Shown here: positions 31,673-39,994 of the stretch, in pieces | How positions within the stretch are numbered: position 1 is the stretch's first letter | How the letters are laid out: every line of letters starts with the position of its first letter | Source of the DNA: an uncultured Eubacteriales bacterium | GTDB taxonomy: Bacteria; Bacillota; Clostridia; Oscillospirales; Oscillospiraceae | DNA: 40,000 nucleotides | NCBI GenBank assembly: GCA_900550165.1 | Contig: URQY01000011.1 | Span: 1 to 40,000 of the forward strand | Direction: 5' to 3' | The notes under the pieces: model-generated | What the model saw: only the letters and a program-made list of their open reading frames with translations | Told to the model about the DNA's origin: nothing | Database searches by the model: none | Made by a program: the position numbers and the translations under genes

Positions 31673-33370
31673 TCAATCGTCCACGGTGGTGCTGATGGTG
31701 CGCGCGGCCTCCTCCGCCGTGGTGATGCCGCGCAGCACAAGGTCGCGGCAGCTCTCGCGCATGGTAACGTAGCCGTCGGCGCGCGCCTGTGCGGTCAGAT
31801 CGTCGATGGTGGCGTCCTGACTGATGAGGCGGCGCAGCTTGCCGTTGATCATTAAAATCTCAAAGGCCGCGCGGCGGCCGGCGTAGCCGGAGTGGTGGCA
31901 CTCGGGGCAGCCCTCGCCCTTGTAGAAGGTCGTCTTCGTGTCGGCGGGCATCCCGAGCAGCTCGAGCTCTTCCTCGCTCGGCTGATAGCCGCGCTTGCAG
32001 TGCGGGCAGATCTTGCGCACCAGGCGCTGGGAGATCACGCCGCGCAGCGCGCTTGCGATGAGCCACGGCTCCACGCCGATATCACGCAGACGGAACACCG
32101 CCGAAACGGAATCGTTCGTGTGCAGGGTGGAGAGCACCAGGTGGCCCGTGATGGCCGAGCGCATGGCGATGCTCGCCGTCTCGCCGTCGCGGATCTCGCC
32201 GACGGAGATGATGTCGGGGTCCTGGCGCAGGATGGCGCGCAGGCCGTTTGCAAAGGTCATGCCGGTCTTTTCGTTGATCTGGCACTGATTCACGCCGGGG
32301 ATATGATATTCGACAGGGTCCTCGAGCGAGACGATGTTGATCTCCTCGCGCGCAAGGTCCTGCAGCATCGCGCACATGGTCGTCGACTTACCGCTGCCGG
32401 TGGGACCGACGAGCAGGATCACGCCGCTGGTATTTTTGAGCAGTGCCTTGTAGCATTCCAGGTCGCGCCCCTCGAGGCCGATGGCCTCCTTGCTCATGCC
32501 CTGGGCGGACTTGTCGAGCAGTCGCAGCACGATCTTCTCGCCGTACACCGTCGGCATCGACGAAATACGCAGGTCGAGCGCGTGGCCCTTGACCTGCACG
32601 AGCGCCTGACCGTCCTGCGGGATCTTATGCTCGGCGATGTTCATGCCGCCCATGATCTTCAGGCGGGAGATAACGGTGTTCTGCAGCTCTGCGGGCACGG
32701 TGAGCACGCGGCGCAGCAGGCCGTCGATACGCATACGCACGACCATCTCGCCGTCCTGCGGCTCCAGATGGATATCGCTCGCGCGCTCGGTAAAGGCGCG
32801 CTCGATGAGGCTGTTGACAAAGCGGATGGTCGGCGCGCTGTCGCCGGAGCTTGCCGTTTCCTGCGCCATCTGCGCGGGGATGATATCCTGCGAGGACGAG
32901 CCTGCCTCGCGCTTCATCTCCTCGATGACGCGGGCCGTGCCCTCGCTGCCGTACAGACGGCTGATGGCCTGCTCGGTCGCGCGGCGCGTGGCGATCATCG
33001 GGATGACGCGGCGGCGGGAGGCGGTCTTGACCTCCTCCTGCGCGACGAAGTCCAGCGGGTCGCTCATGGCAAGGTACAGCGTGTCCTTCACGAGCTTGAC
33101 GGGCACGACACAGAACCTCTTGGCGATGTTCTTCGGCACATACTTTGCAAGCTCGACCGGGATGGACACCGCCGTCAGGTCGACAAACTCGACACCAAGC
33201 TGAATTTGCAGGGCCTCGATCAGGTGCTGCTCGGTGATAAACTTATTTTCGATCAGCACGTCGCCAAGGCGCTGCTTCGATTTCTTCTGCAGCTCGAGCG
33301 CCTTGTTCAACTGCTCATTCGTGATGACGCCGGAGGCGACCAGCAGGTCGCCCAAACGCATATATGCCAT
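31673..33370 (-). CDS. pilB: PilB/GspE extension ATPase
   Basis: PilB is the cytoplasmic hexameric motor for pilus extension. Across 565 residues: an MshEN/GspE N-terminal domain (LGDLLVASGVITNEQLNKALELQ), the ASDIHLEP segment, Walker A GPTGSGKS (322-329), the Asp box and Walker B region (RAILRQDPDIISVGEIRDGETASIAM), the His box (TGHLVLSTLHTNDS), and a C-terminal zinc motif CPHC...CPEC (about 453-490). MshEN domains can bind c-di-GMP in some bacteria, and this locus is rich in c-di-GMP enzymes; the binding residues were not verified here. It is the first gene of the operon. No PilT-type retraction ATPase is present in the window. Confidence 0.95.
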   Translation of the reverse strand: MAYMRLGDLLVASGVITNEQLNKALELQKKSKQRLGDVLIENKFITEQHLIEALQIQLGVEFVDLTAVSIPVELAKYVPKNIAKRFCVVPVKLVKDTLYLAMSDPLDFVAQEEVKTASRRRVIPMIATRRATEQAISRLYGSEGTARVIEEMKREAGSSSQDIIPAQMAQETASSGDSAPTIRFVNSLIERAFTERASDIHLEPQDGEMVVRMRIDGLLRRVLTVPAELQNTVISRLKIMGGMNIAEHKIPQDGQALVQVKGHALDLRISSMPTVYGEKIVLRLLDKSAQGMSKEAIGLEGRDLECYKALLKNTSGVILLVGPTGSGKSTTMCAMLQDLAREEINIVSLEDPVEYHIPGVNQCQINEKTGMTFANGLRAILRQDPDIISVGEIRDGETASIAMRSAITGHLVLSTLHTNDSVSAVFRLRDIGVEPWLIASALRGVISQRLVRKICPHCKRGYQPSEEELELLGMPADTKTTFYKGEGCPECHHSGYAGRRAAFEILMINGKLRRLISQDATIDDLTAQARADGYVTMRESCRDLVLRGITTAEEAARTISTTVDD

Positions 33371-33479
33371 AGTGATCCACCCCGCTGCACGGGCAAGGCC
33401 CGGCCATTGTCAAACGCGCGGCTCATTTTGGGCCGTCGTCGTTAAGAATACGTTAAATACTTTCAAATTTTGTGCTTAT

Positions 33480-33508
33480 ACTATACTCACCTTTGCAAAA
33501 AATGTCAT
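33480..33508 (-). promoter_or_regulatory. Promoter of the type IV pilus operon
   Basis: On the minus strand ATGACA (33508-33503), 17 bases, TATAGT (33485-33480): five of six matches at each hexamer. Start of transcription would be near 33473, giving a ~100-base leader before pilB. The region 33371-33878 is otherwise noncoding and markedly AT-rich (33421-33720), as expected for a divergent control region. Confidence 0.65.
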
Positions 33509-33714
33509 CATTCATTCTCTTTCTCTTATTTGAAACATTTTTCGCACTTGCTTCACTTTTTTGGTCATAACGCTCAATGGCGCTCTCCCGCCGGGGCACG
33601 GCGCGCCATCTCTCCGTTTTCCCCGGTTTTATTCCAAAATTTCCCGGGTTTTTACACATTTTTTTCTTGTATCTGCATTTCATGTGTGTTAGCATAACCT
33701 TAATATCGTAACAA

Positions 33715-33723
33715 TGGTATAGT
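33715..33723 (+). promoter_or_regulatory. Extended -10 promoter of the divergent REC-HD-GYP gene
   Basis: TGG-TATAGT (33715-33723) is an extended -10; the hexamer 17 bases upstream (TAACCT) is weak, so activator dependence is possible. Transcription would begin near 33730, about 150 bases before the start codon. Confidence 0.5.
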
Positions 33724-33729
33724 CGTGCC

Positions 33730-33878
33730 GGCGTCATGCCGCGCGGCCCCCTTCAGGCACCGGCGGTCTCGGTGCCGCTTTTCTTGTTTGCCTGCTTGCA
33801 GGCATACGGCGTTTTTCGCCGCGATCTTCATGAAAGTCTGCGCGTTCCTCCCCCGAACGCGCAGCCGAGGACATCACT
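33730..33878 (+). promoter_or_regulatory. Structured 5' leader with terminator-like hairpin
   Basis: Elements in order: a 10-bp palindrome 33738-33747; a stem 33756-33762/33770-33776 followed by GCTTTTCTT, terminator-like; 33789-33795/33798-33804 (7 bp); 33807-33811/33817-33821; and a perfect 10-bp stem 33838-33847/33855-33864 whose 7-base loop is CTCCCCC. GTGCC at 33725-33729 could pair with 33756-33760 and so compete with the terminator-like stem, although it lies at the predicted transcription start. The leader does not match the c-di-GMP-I riboswitch signature as I know it. Confidence 0.45.
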
Positions 33879-35378
33879 ATGGATGAAGCCAGAATTCTCA
33901 TCGCCGATGACTCCAAAATGAATCAGCAGCTGCTCTCCGAAATTCTCGGAACGCGCTACGACTACCTGTACGCCGACGACGGCGTGCAGGCGCTTGACCT
34001 GCTGCATGAGCATTTCGATATCGACCTTTTGCTGCTCGATATCAATATGCCGCACCTTGACGGCTTCGGCGTGCTCGAGGTCATGCGTCAGCGCAACTGG
34101 ACACAGGAGATCCCTGTTATCATCATCTCGTCCGAGGACGACGCGGACCTTATTCAGAAAGCCTATGACCTCGGCGTGACCGATTACATCGGCAGGCCCT
34201 TCAACCTTGCGGTCGTGCGCCGCCGCGTGAACAACGCGCTCACGCTCTACGCGCGTCAGAAGGACCTTGTCCACCTTGCCGAGGAGCAGGTCTACGAGCG
34301 CGAGAAGACGAACACCACCATGATCAATATTCTCGGTCACGTGGTCGAGTCGAAAAACTTTGAATCCGGCACGCACATCCTGCACGTGCGCACCATCACG
34401 GACCTGCTGCTGCACCAGCTCATCAAAATGACGGACCGATATCCGCTCTCGCAGGCGGATATTTCGATGATCAGCACTATTTCCGCCCTGCACGACATCG
34501 GCAAGATCAACACCCCCGCCGAGATCCTCAACAAGCCCGGCAAGCTCACGCGCGAGGAGTTCGAGATCATGAAGGCCCACACGATCGAGGGCGACAGGCT
34601 GCTCGACGATATGGCGCTCCCGCAGAACGACCCGCTCATGCGCACCGCGCACGAGATCTGCCGCTGGCATCATGAGCGCTGGGACGGCCGCGGCTATCCC
34701 GACGGGCTCAAGGGCGACGAGATCCCCATCTCGGCACAGGTCGTCGCGCTCGCGGATGTTTACGACGCGCTCACGAGCGATCGCTGCTACAAGAAGGCCT
34801 TCTCCCACGAGACTGCCCTGCAGATGATCCTCAATGGCGAGTGCGGCGCGTTCAACCCGCTGCTGCTCGACTGCCTCAAGGCTGTGGACGATCAGCTGCG
34901 CACCTGTATGCAGCACGAGCCCAGCAGCTTTGACTATCAGCTCGACTCACAGCGCCTTGCGAGCGAAATGCTCGAGCAGCGCTCGCTGCCGAACGACAAC
35001 CTCGCGCTCAAGCTGCTGCCCATTGAGCAGGCGAAGACGGAATTTTTCTCCGAGCAGAGCGGAGGCATCCAGTTTGTCTATGACCACTGGATCGACAAGG
35101 CCATCCTCACCGACTGGGACGCCGACGAAGCCCACCGCCGTGTCACGCTTTATCTCTCCGAGGGGCAGGATTGCGATCTGCTCAGCCGTGAGGATATCGA
35201 GCGGATCAGGGAGCAGGTCTCCCTCGCCACGCCGACGAACACGGATGTCACGCTGTCCGTCACGCTGCGCAAAGACGGCAAGAGCCTTCCCTATACGCTC
35301 AGAGTCCGCACGATCTGGCCCTCGGACAACGGTGCACACACCTACCTTGTCGGTCAGTTTTTCCCCGCACAAACGTAA
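33879..35378 (+). CDS. Response regulator with HD-GYP c-di-GMP phosphodiesterase domain
   Basis: This 499-residue cytoplasmic protein is a likely c-di-GMP hydrolase. REC: residues 1-120, acidic D10/D11, phospho-acceptor D54 in LLLDINMP. HD-GYP: about 145-340, H205-D206 in SALHDIGK, HHERWDGRGYPDGLKGDEIP with GYP at 272-274. The remaining ~150 residues are PAS-like (AKTEFFSEQSGGIQFVYDHW) and match the corresponding region of the 15037-17499 protein. The two proteins are therefore paralogues, and this one lacks the GGDEF part. It is divergent from pilB, behind a structured leader, and followed by a terminator. HxKN-type regulatory histidine kinases are absent nearby. Confidence 0.93.
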   Translation: MDEARILIADDSKMNQQLLSEILGTRYDYLYADDGVQALDLLHEHFDIDLLLLDINMPHLDGFGVLEVMRQRNWTQEIPVIIISSEDDADLIQKAYDLGVTDYIGRPFNLAVVRRRVNNALTLYARQKDLVHLAEEQVYEREKTNTTMINILGHVVESKNFESGTHILHVRTITDLLLHQLIKMTDRYPLSQADISMISTISALHDIGKINTPAEILNKPGKLTREEFEIMKAHTIEGDRLLDDMALPQNDPLMRTAHEICRWHHERWDGRGYPDGLKGDEIPISAQVVALADVYDALTSDRCYKKAFSHETALQMILNGECGAFNPLLLDCLKAVDDQLRTCMQHEPSSFDYQLDSQRLASEMLEQRSLPNDNLALKLLPIEQAKTEFFSEQSGGIQFVYDHWIDKAILTDWDADEAHRRVTLYLSEGQDCDLLSREDIERIREQVSLATPTNTDVTLSVTLRKDGKSLPYTLRVRTIWPSDNGAHTYLVGQFFPAQT

Positions 35379-35386
35379 AGCACGCT

Positions 35387-35412
35387 CGCCCGCGCACGCG
35401 GGCGTTGTTTTT
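35387..35412 (+). terminator. Terminator after the REC-HD-GYP gene
   Basis: CGCCCGC (35387-35393) and GCGGGCG (35398-35404) flank a GCAC loop, followed by TTGTTTTT. A second small stem (35413-35417/35424-35428) lies before the next ribosome site, so partial read-through into the lipoprotein gene is possible. Confidence 0.75.
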
Positions 35413-35445
35413 GCCCGTATGAGCGGGCACAGAAAGGACTTCCTC

Positions 35446-36894
35446 ATGAAACGCAGAATGCTTCTCTCCCGGCTTCTCGCCGCTGCGTCGTCGCTCGCGC
35501 TGCTGACCGGCTGCGGCGCGCAGAAAGCGGACAACTCCCCCTCGCCGAGCGAGCCTGTGACCGTCACGGTCTGGACCTACTACAACGGCGAGCAGCTCGA
35601 GTCGTTCAACGCGCTCGTCAATGAGTTCAACTCGACCGTTGGAAAGGAAAACGGCATCACCGTCGAAAGCTCCAGCCAGGGCAGTGTCAACGATCTTGAA
35701 ACCAATGTCCTCGCCTCGGCAGAGGGGAAGGTCGGCGCGGCTCCCATGCCCAACATCTTCTCCGCCTATGCCGACACAGCTTACGCGCTCGACCAGATGG
35801 AGCAGATCGCCGACCTCAGCGAGTACCTCACCGAGGAAGAGCGCAGCGACTTCATCGCCGACTATCTGAGCGAGGGCGACTTCTCCGGTAACGGCAGCAT
35901 CAAGATCCTGCCCGTTGCAAAGTCGACCGAGCTGCTCTTCCTCAACGAGACCGACTGGGCTCCGTTCGCCGAGGCCACGGGCGCAAGCTATGACGACCTT
36001 GCCACCATCGAAGGTCTCATCTCCGTCGCCCAGCGCTACTACGAGTGGACCGATGCGCAGACGCCCGACATTCCCGACGACGGCCGCGCCTTTTTCGGCC
36101 GCGACGCGATGGCCAACTATATGCTCATCGGCGCCCGTCAGCTCGGCTGCACCATCTTCGATGCCAAGGAAGGCATCATGACGCTGGACTTTGATAAGGA
36201 CGTTGCCCGCAAGCTGTGGGACAATTACTATGTTCCCTTCATCAAGGGCTATTTCAGCGCCGGCGGCCGTTTCCGCAGCGATGACATGAAGAGCGGCAGC
36301 ATCATCGCCTATGTCGGCTCCTCCTCAAGCGCGACGTTCTTCCCCTCTCAGGTCATCACGGACGATATGAGCAGTCATGACATCACCCTCACCATTCTTC
36401 CCTGCCCGAAGTTTGAAGACGGCGAGGACTACGCCGTGCAGCAGGGCGCGGGCATGGTCATCACCAAGGCCACCGACGCGGAGATCCGCGCAAGCCTCAT
36501 CTTCCTCAAATGGTTTACCTCTCCCGAGCATAACATTGCCTTTTCCGTCTCCTCCGGCTATCTTCCCGTCACGCGCGAGGGCAACTCCATCGACGCCATC
36601 CGCGCAAGCGGCCTTGCGCTCAGCGATGACATGGATCAGGTCCTGACCGTCGCCACCGCCACGGTGAACGACAACCACCTCTACACTCCGCGCGCCTTCT
36701 CCGGCGGCACGGACGCACGCGCCGTGCTCGAATACGCCATGAGCGACAAGGCCACCGCCGACCGCACGACCATTGACGAGCGCATGGCGGATGGGCAGAG
36801 CTTTGCCGAGGCCTCGGCAGAGTTCCTCACGGACGAGTGCTTTGAAGCCTGGTATCAGGACACGCTGACCGCGCTGCAAGCCTACGAGGGCTGA
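35446..36894 (+). CDS. Extracellular solute-binding lipoprotein, sugar ABC type
   Basis: This 482-residue protein has a lipoprotein signal: MKRR, a hydrophobic stretch, and lipobox LLTGC with C23 as the lipidated cysteine. It belongs to the family 1 (carbohydrate-type) solute-binding proteins: VTVWTYYNGEQLESFNALVNEFN at the N-terminal lobe and a late MVITKATDAEIRASLIFLKWFTSPEHN. No ABC permease or ATPase is beside it. Instead, 37 bases later comes a membrane GGDEF-EAL protein, so it may serve as a periplasmic-side (cell-surface) sensor subunit rather than a transporter component. AAAGGA precedes the ATG. Ligand unknown. Confidence 0.9.
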   Translation: MKRRMLLSRLLAAASSLALLTGCGAQKADNSPSPSEPVTVTVWTYYNGEQLESFNALVNEFNSTVGKENGITVESSSQGSVNDLETNVLASAEGKVGAAPMPNIFSAYADTAYALDQMEQIADLSEYLTEEERSDFIADYLSEGDFSGNGSIKILPVAKSTELLFLNETDWAPFAEATGASYDDLATIEGLISVAQRYYEWTDAQTPDIPDDGRAFFGRDAMANYMLIGARQLGCTIFDAKEGIMTLDFDKDVARKLWDNYYVPFIKGYFSAGGRFRSDDMKSGSIIAYVGSSSSATFFPSQVITDDMSSHDITLTILPCPKFEDGEDYAVQQGAGMVITKATDAEIRASLIFLKWFTSPEHNIAFSVSSGYLPVTREGNSIDAIRASGLALSDDMDQVLTVATATVNDNHLYTPRAFSGGTDARAVLEYAMSDKATADRTTIDERMADGQSFAEASAEFLTDECFEAWYQDTLTALQAYEG

Positions 36895-36931
36895 GCCGCC
36901 GCATCGCATTTTACCGGAAGGAGGGACATTT

Positions 36932-39900
36932 GTGACAAAGCAGGCACCGGCCGACAAAAAGACACCGAATCGCTCTATTTTCGTTACCATCCTGCGCTCG
37001 ATGCTCGCCGTTCTTCTGGTCGAGCTCGTGCTGCTCATCGGTATTCTCTATTTCAGCCGCGTCAACGTCCAACTGGAGCAGAACGCGGCGGACCTGCTGC
37101 AAAAGCAGGTGGAAAACCGCCAGAGCTATTTGCAGAGCCTGATGCTCTCGGCGCAGGACCTTTCCACCCTTGCAGGCAGCATCAACACCACCGCGCAGTC
37201 GCTCATCGACTCCGGCGATATCTCCGTCGACACACTCGATCGCAGCAATGAAGACGCGCTTCCCCTTCTGAGTGCCATCGGCGAAAAAATGATCGCCTCT
37301 ATGCGCCGCCGCTCTGTCACAGGCATCTTTGTCGTGCTCAACACGCACGACCTTGATACCCGCACGGAGGGCGACCCGCTTCCCTGCCTGTATCTGCGCG
37401 ACCTGGAGCCGTCGTCCTCCCCCTCGGTCCGCAATTCCGACCTTCTCATCGAACGCGCGCCCTCGCAGATCGTGCAGTCGCTGCACATCTCGACCGATAC
37501 GTGCTGGATGCCCTCGCTGCTCTATTCCGAAACGCGTGCGGACGGCCTGCTCTACCCGGTCTTTCAAGCCGCTTACCACAGCGGCGGCGAGCTTGAGACC
37601 GACGATCTCGGCCACTGGACCGTCAAGCCCTACACGCTCTCCGGCGACACGCACTCCGCCATCGCCTACACGGTCCCGCTCATGCTGGACGACGGCACGG
37701 TCTACGGTGTGCTCGGCGTCGAGATGCTCGAAAGTCATCTGCGCTCGCTCCTGCCGAGCAGCGAGCTGCAAAACGACGGCAGCGGCTCCTACCTCTTCGC
37801 TCTTGCCGACCGCACGCTGGGCGGCAGCGATTTTCCCGTGAGCGTCATCACCGACTCCGCCGGCGAAAATGCCGCGCTTGAGGAGGCCGGCGATACGCTC
37901 TTGCTCACCCCCTCCATCCACGGCGGTTACCGCGCGATGATCGACGGCGAATATTGCCATGCCTCCGTGCTCCCGCTCTCGCTTTACAGCCGCAATGCTC
38001 CCTTTTATAATGAAGTTCCGCTGCTCATCGGCATCGTGCCGGAGTCGCAGCTCTATGCCTTTTCCGGCCACGTGACACGTCTTCTCATCATTGCCGTGCT
38101 GCTCGTGCTGGCAGCCGGTCTTTTCAGCAGCCTGCTCGTTGCGCAGCGGCTCGCCAAGCCGGTCGCCCGCCTTTCCAGCGAGGTCTCGCGCGCCCAGCAT
38201 GACCACAGCAGCATCCCCACGCTCTCTCCCACCGGTATCAACGAGCTCGACCGCTTCTCCTCGGCCTTCACGCGCCTCAGCCGCGACGTGCTCGCCGCTT
38301 CGACCAAATTCCTGCGCATCATGGATATGGCGAGCGTGGAGCTCGGCGGCTACGAGCTGCGCTTTGACCCGGAAAGCGTTCATGCGACCGACAACTTCTT
38401 TCCGCTGCTCGGGCTTCAGGGGGTGGATATTTCCGCGCTGAGTCCGGAGGACTTCCGCGGCCTTCTGCACCGCTTTGAGGCGACCTGTCCGCCCACGGCC
38501 TCGCCCGACGGCTCCAAGCTCTACTGCGTCGCACAGCCGGACGGCTCACAGCGCTACATCCGCATCGAAACGACATACGAGGACGACGCGCAGGTCGGCC
38601 TTGCCGAGGATGTGACATCCTCCACCCTGGAGCGGCTGCGCATCGAGCATGAACGCGATTATGATACGCTCACAGGGCTCTACAACCGCAGGGCCTTCCA
38701 GCGCATTTGCAGCGACCTCTTCAGTGAGCCGGAGAAGCTCGGCCACGCGGCGCTGCTGATGTTCGACCTCGACGGGCTCAAGCACACGAACGACACCTTC
38801 GGCCACGACTGGGGTGACGAATACATCCGCCAGACGGGTCTCTGCTTTGCCAAGAATGCGCCCGCGCGCACGATCTGCTCGCGCATCTCGGGCGACGAGT
38901 TCAACATTTTCCTCTACGGCTACCACGATCAGGACGCCCTGCGCGCGGATATCCGCGCGCTGCACGAAGCCCTCAAGCAGACGACTGTCGAGCTGCCGAG
39001 CGGCCGCGCCCTGCACGTGAGCGTCTCCGGCGGTGTGGCGTGGTATCCCGAGAGCTGCACAAACCTTGTCACGCTGCGCAAATACACGGATTTTGCCATG
39101 TATCAGGTCAAGCACTCGCAAAAGGGCAGGCTTCTCGAATTCGACCCCGAGGTCTACCGGCAGGACCGCTTTGCAAGCCGCAGCCGCGCGGAGTTCCACC
39201 GGCTCGTCAACGAGGAGCTCATCACCTACTACTTCCAGCCGCTTGTCTCGGCCGCCACGGGCGAGGTCCTCGCCTACGAAGCGCTCATGCGCGTGGAGGG
39301 GCTTTCCACGCTGCGCTCGCCCGACGATGTGCTGCGCCTTGCCAAGGAGGAGAATTGCCTGCACGAGATCGAGCGCATCACCTTCTTCCACTCCTCCAAG
39401 TCCTTCCTCGCGCTCGAGGAGAGCGGCAGGATCCCCCAGGAGCGGCTGCTGTTCGTCAATTCCATCGCAAGCCAGCATCTGACGGACGAGGAGCAGCAGG
39501 AATACTTCCGCCGCTTCTCCCATCTGCTGCCGCATCTTGTCATCGAGATCACGGAGGAAGAGGGGCTTGATCTGAACGCTCTCAAGGCCAAGCGCAATAT
39601 TGCCGGCAGCGCCGGCGCGTTCGCGCTCGACGACTATGGCAGCGGCTACAGCAACGAGCGCAGCCTGCTCGAACTCTCGCCGGATTACATCAAGATCGAC
39701 CTCTCCATCATCCGCCACATCGACACCGACGCCAATAAGCGCCAGATCGTATCGAACACCGTCGCCTACGCGCATCCGCGCGGCATGAAGGTCGTGGCGG
39801 AGGGCCTTGAAACGCCCGAAGAGCTCAGGACCGTTCTCTCCCTCGGCGTGGACCTGCTGCAGGGCTTTTACCTTGCGCGTCCCGCCGCCGTACCGGGCCC

Positions 39901-39994
39901 CGTCAGCAGCGGTGCGCTCGAAACGATCCGCGCATTTCATTCCTTGCAGGAGGACCGCCAGATCTCCATCTTCCCCGCAGAGCAGGAAACATAA
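36932..39994 (+). CDS. Membrane Cache-like/PAS-like/GGDEF/EAL c-di-GMP signalling protein
   Basis: The protein has 1020 residues and starts at GTG with GGAAGGAGG upstream. TM1 is about 18-41 (LRSMLAVLLVELVLLIGILYF), followed by a large extracytoplasmic region to about 380 that resembles a double Cache sensor. TM2 (382-403) and a HAMP-like segment come next, then a PAS-like region (about 470-545). GGDEF is about 560-720 with SGDEF (653-657; Ser in place of the first Gly, a variant seen in some active cyclases) and no RxxD inhibitory site. The EAL domain (about 735-985) has EAL (783-785), EITE, DDYGSGYSN, KID and QGFYLARP, so the phosphodiesterase site looks complete. It probably senses through the upstream lipoprotein. 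Net activity, cyclase or phosphodiesterase, cannot be settled from sequence. Confidence 0.92.
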   Translation: MTKQAPADKKTPNRSIFVTILRSMLAVLLVELVLLIGILYFSRVNVQLEQNAADLLQKQVENRQSYLQSLMLSAQDLSTLAGSINTTAQSLIDSGDISVDTLDRSNEDALPLLSAIGEKMIASMRRRSVTGIFVVLNTHDLDTRTEGDPLPCLYLRDLEPSSSPSVRNSDLLIERAPSQIVQSLHISTDTCWMPSLLYSETRADGLLYPVFQAAYHSGGELETDDLGHWTVKPYTLSGDTHSAIAYTVPLMLDDGTVYGVLGVEMLESHLRSLLPSSELQNDGSGSYLFALADRTLGGSDFPVSVITDSAGENAALEEAGDTLLLTPSIHGGYRAMIDGEYCHASVLPLSLYSRNAPFYNEVPLLIGIVPESQLYAFSGHVTRLLIIAVLLVLAAGLFSSLLVAQRLAKPVARLSSEVSRAQHDHSSIPTLSPTGINELDRFSSAFTRLSRDVLAASTKFLRIMDMASVELGGYELRFDPESVHATDNFFPLLGLQGVDISALSPEDFRGLLHRFEATCPPTASPDGSKLYCVAQPDGSQRYIRIETTYEDDAQVGLAEDVTSSTLERLRIEHERDYDTLTGLYNRRAFQRICSDLFSEPEKLGHAALLMFDLDGLKHTNDTFGHDWGDEYIRQTGLCFAKNAPARTICSRISGDEFNIFLYGYHDQDALRADIRALHEALKQTTVELPSGRALHVSVSGGVAWYPESCTNLVTLRKYTDFAMYQVKHSQKGRLLEFDPEVYRQDRFASRSRAEFHRLVNEELITYYFQPLVSAATGEVLAYEALMRVEGLSTLRSPDDVLRLAKEENCLHEIERITFFHSSKSFLALEESGRIPQERLLFVNSIASQHLTDEEQQEYFRRFSHLLPHLVIEITEEEGLDLNALKAKRNIAGSAGAFALDDYGSGYSNERSLLELSPDYIKIDLSIIRHIDTDANKRQIVSNTVAYAHPRGMKVVAEGLETPEELRTVLSLGVDLLQGFYLARPAAVPGPVSSGALETIRAFHSLQEDRQISIFPAEQET

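Noticed and set aside
33453..33737. Minus-strand 94-codon frame upstream of pilB
   Set aside because: It covers the pilus promoter and the AT-rich divergent control region; the basic composition looks like translated noncoding DNA, and no ribosome site is seen.
33730..33878. c-di-GMP-I (GEMM) riboswitch before the REC-HD-GYP gene
   Set aside because: The leader is structured, but I do not find the conserved tetraloop/receptor and GCAAAGC-type core of that class. A search with the Rfam model would be decisive.
36911..38470. Minus-strand open frame of 519 codons opposite the GGDEF-EAL gene
   Set aside because: Antisense shadow of a gene with intact catalytic motifs; no own promoter or ribosome site.
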